Assembly (NCBI GenBank): GCA_004325065.1
Contig: PITI01000212.1
Span: 1 to 16,728, forward strand
Length of the DNA: 16,728 nt
Reading direction: 5' to 3'
Origin: Hamiltosporidium magnivora
Taxonomy: Eukaryota > Microsporidia > Dubosqiidae
A model generated the notes under the pieces. That model had not been told where the DNA came from and ran no database searches. It saw nothing but the letters and a program-made list of their open reading frames with translations. Shown here in pieces: positions 16,530 to 16,728 of the stretch (positions within the stretch are counted from its first letter, which is position 1; every line of letters starts with the position of its first letter). Both the position numbers and the translations under genes were made by a program.

Positions 16530-16728
16530 TAACGCAGTTCTAGGTTTAACATAAATGACTGCTACCCCAACACTCCATCGGTAACCCCTGCGATACCTAC
16601 GTCCCAAAGCCTTTCATCTACCAGGTGTGTAGAACCTAATTACTAGGCGAGGCAGTTGCCCGGAGTTCGTTAATGTCCGTTACATGGAGTGTGATTGAAG
16701 GCCGAAGCCCCCCCCCCTGGGCTCCCCC
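16530..16728. mobile_element. GC-rich repeat-like segment ending in a C tract at the window edge
   Basis: Composition changes abruptly from extreme AT to roughly half G+C. The segment runs to the window edge and ends in C10 (16708-16717), TGGGCT and CCCCC. No ORF with an ATG is evident on either strand, and it does not align with repeat R. The change in composition, lack of coding, and position at a probable contig end fit the start of a mobile or multicopy element, such as the untranslated end of a non-LTR retrotransposon. That assignment is inference. Confidence 0.4.

Noticed and set aside
1..16728. Introns, tRNA genes, CRISPR arrays and bacterial-type promoters
   Set aside because: No gene needed splicing to restore a frame, no T-loop or cloverleaf was recognised, and there are no regularly spaced repeats. 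The eukaryotic features make bacterial signals inappropriate.

Overview
The window looks like nuclear DNA of a microsporidian, an obligate intracellular fungal-related parasite. It is very AT-rich and sparsely coded. Five ATG-initiated genes cover a little under a third of it and none shows an intron. Three of the five starts are preceded within 1-8 bases by the hexamer ACCCTA. A CCC-type element just before the start codon is the recognised microsporidian start signal, and this is the strongest taxonomic evidence here. The long intergenic spaces exclude the compact Encephalitozoon type. They fit an expanded genome such as Hamiltosporidium, Edhazardia or Anncaliia; I lean to Hamiltosporidium, but the genus is inference.

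Layout. At the left, on the minus strand (335-1300), is a transcription factor that joins an HSF-type DNA-binding domain to a response-regulator receiver domain, as in yeast Skn7. The phosphoacceptor Asp of the receiver is replaced by Ser. After about 2 kb of AT-rich spacer come two plus-strand genes: a 66-residue single-span membrane protein (3278-3478) and a 777-residue leucine-rich-repeat-like protein with an N-terminal hydrophobic anchor or signal (4162-6495). A 3.5 kb spacer follows. It holds a GC-richer palindromic patch (about 6780-6930), remnants of broken reading frames, and the first copy of a dispersed repeat (8175-8404). A choline/ethanolamine kinase family gene (10050-11420) is next, then another AT-rich spacer. 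A small gene for a predicted secreted, acidic, Ser-rich protein (13374-13787, minus strand) has a divergent acidic ORF relic beside it (13990-14175). The right end carries the second copy of the dispersed repeat (15135-15371), another ORF relic, and a sharply GC-richer segment (about 16530-16728) that runs into a C tract at the window edge, probably a contig break inside a repeat.

The genes do not form an operon or a visible pathway. The kinase would feed the CDP-choline/CDP-ethanolamine (Kennedy) pathway for membrane phospholipid. The HSF/receiver protein would act in the nucleus. The small membrane protein, the LRR-like protein and the secreted acidic protein are candidates for the parasite surface or the host interface.

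The most interesting items are the HSF-receiver fusion with a lost phosphorylation site, the two copies of a repeat whose core resembles (from memory) an arthropod SINE/LINE-associated sequence, and the small secreted acidic protein with basic clusters. I found no rRNA, tRNA, CRISPR array or intact transposase gene.
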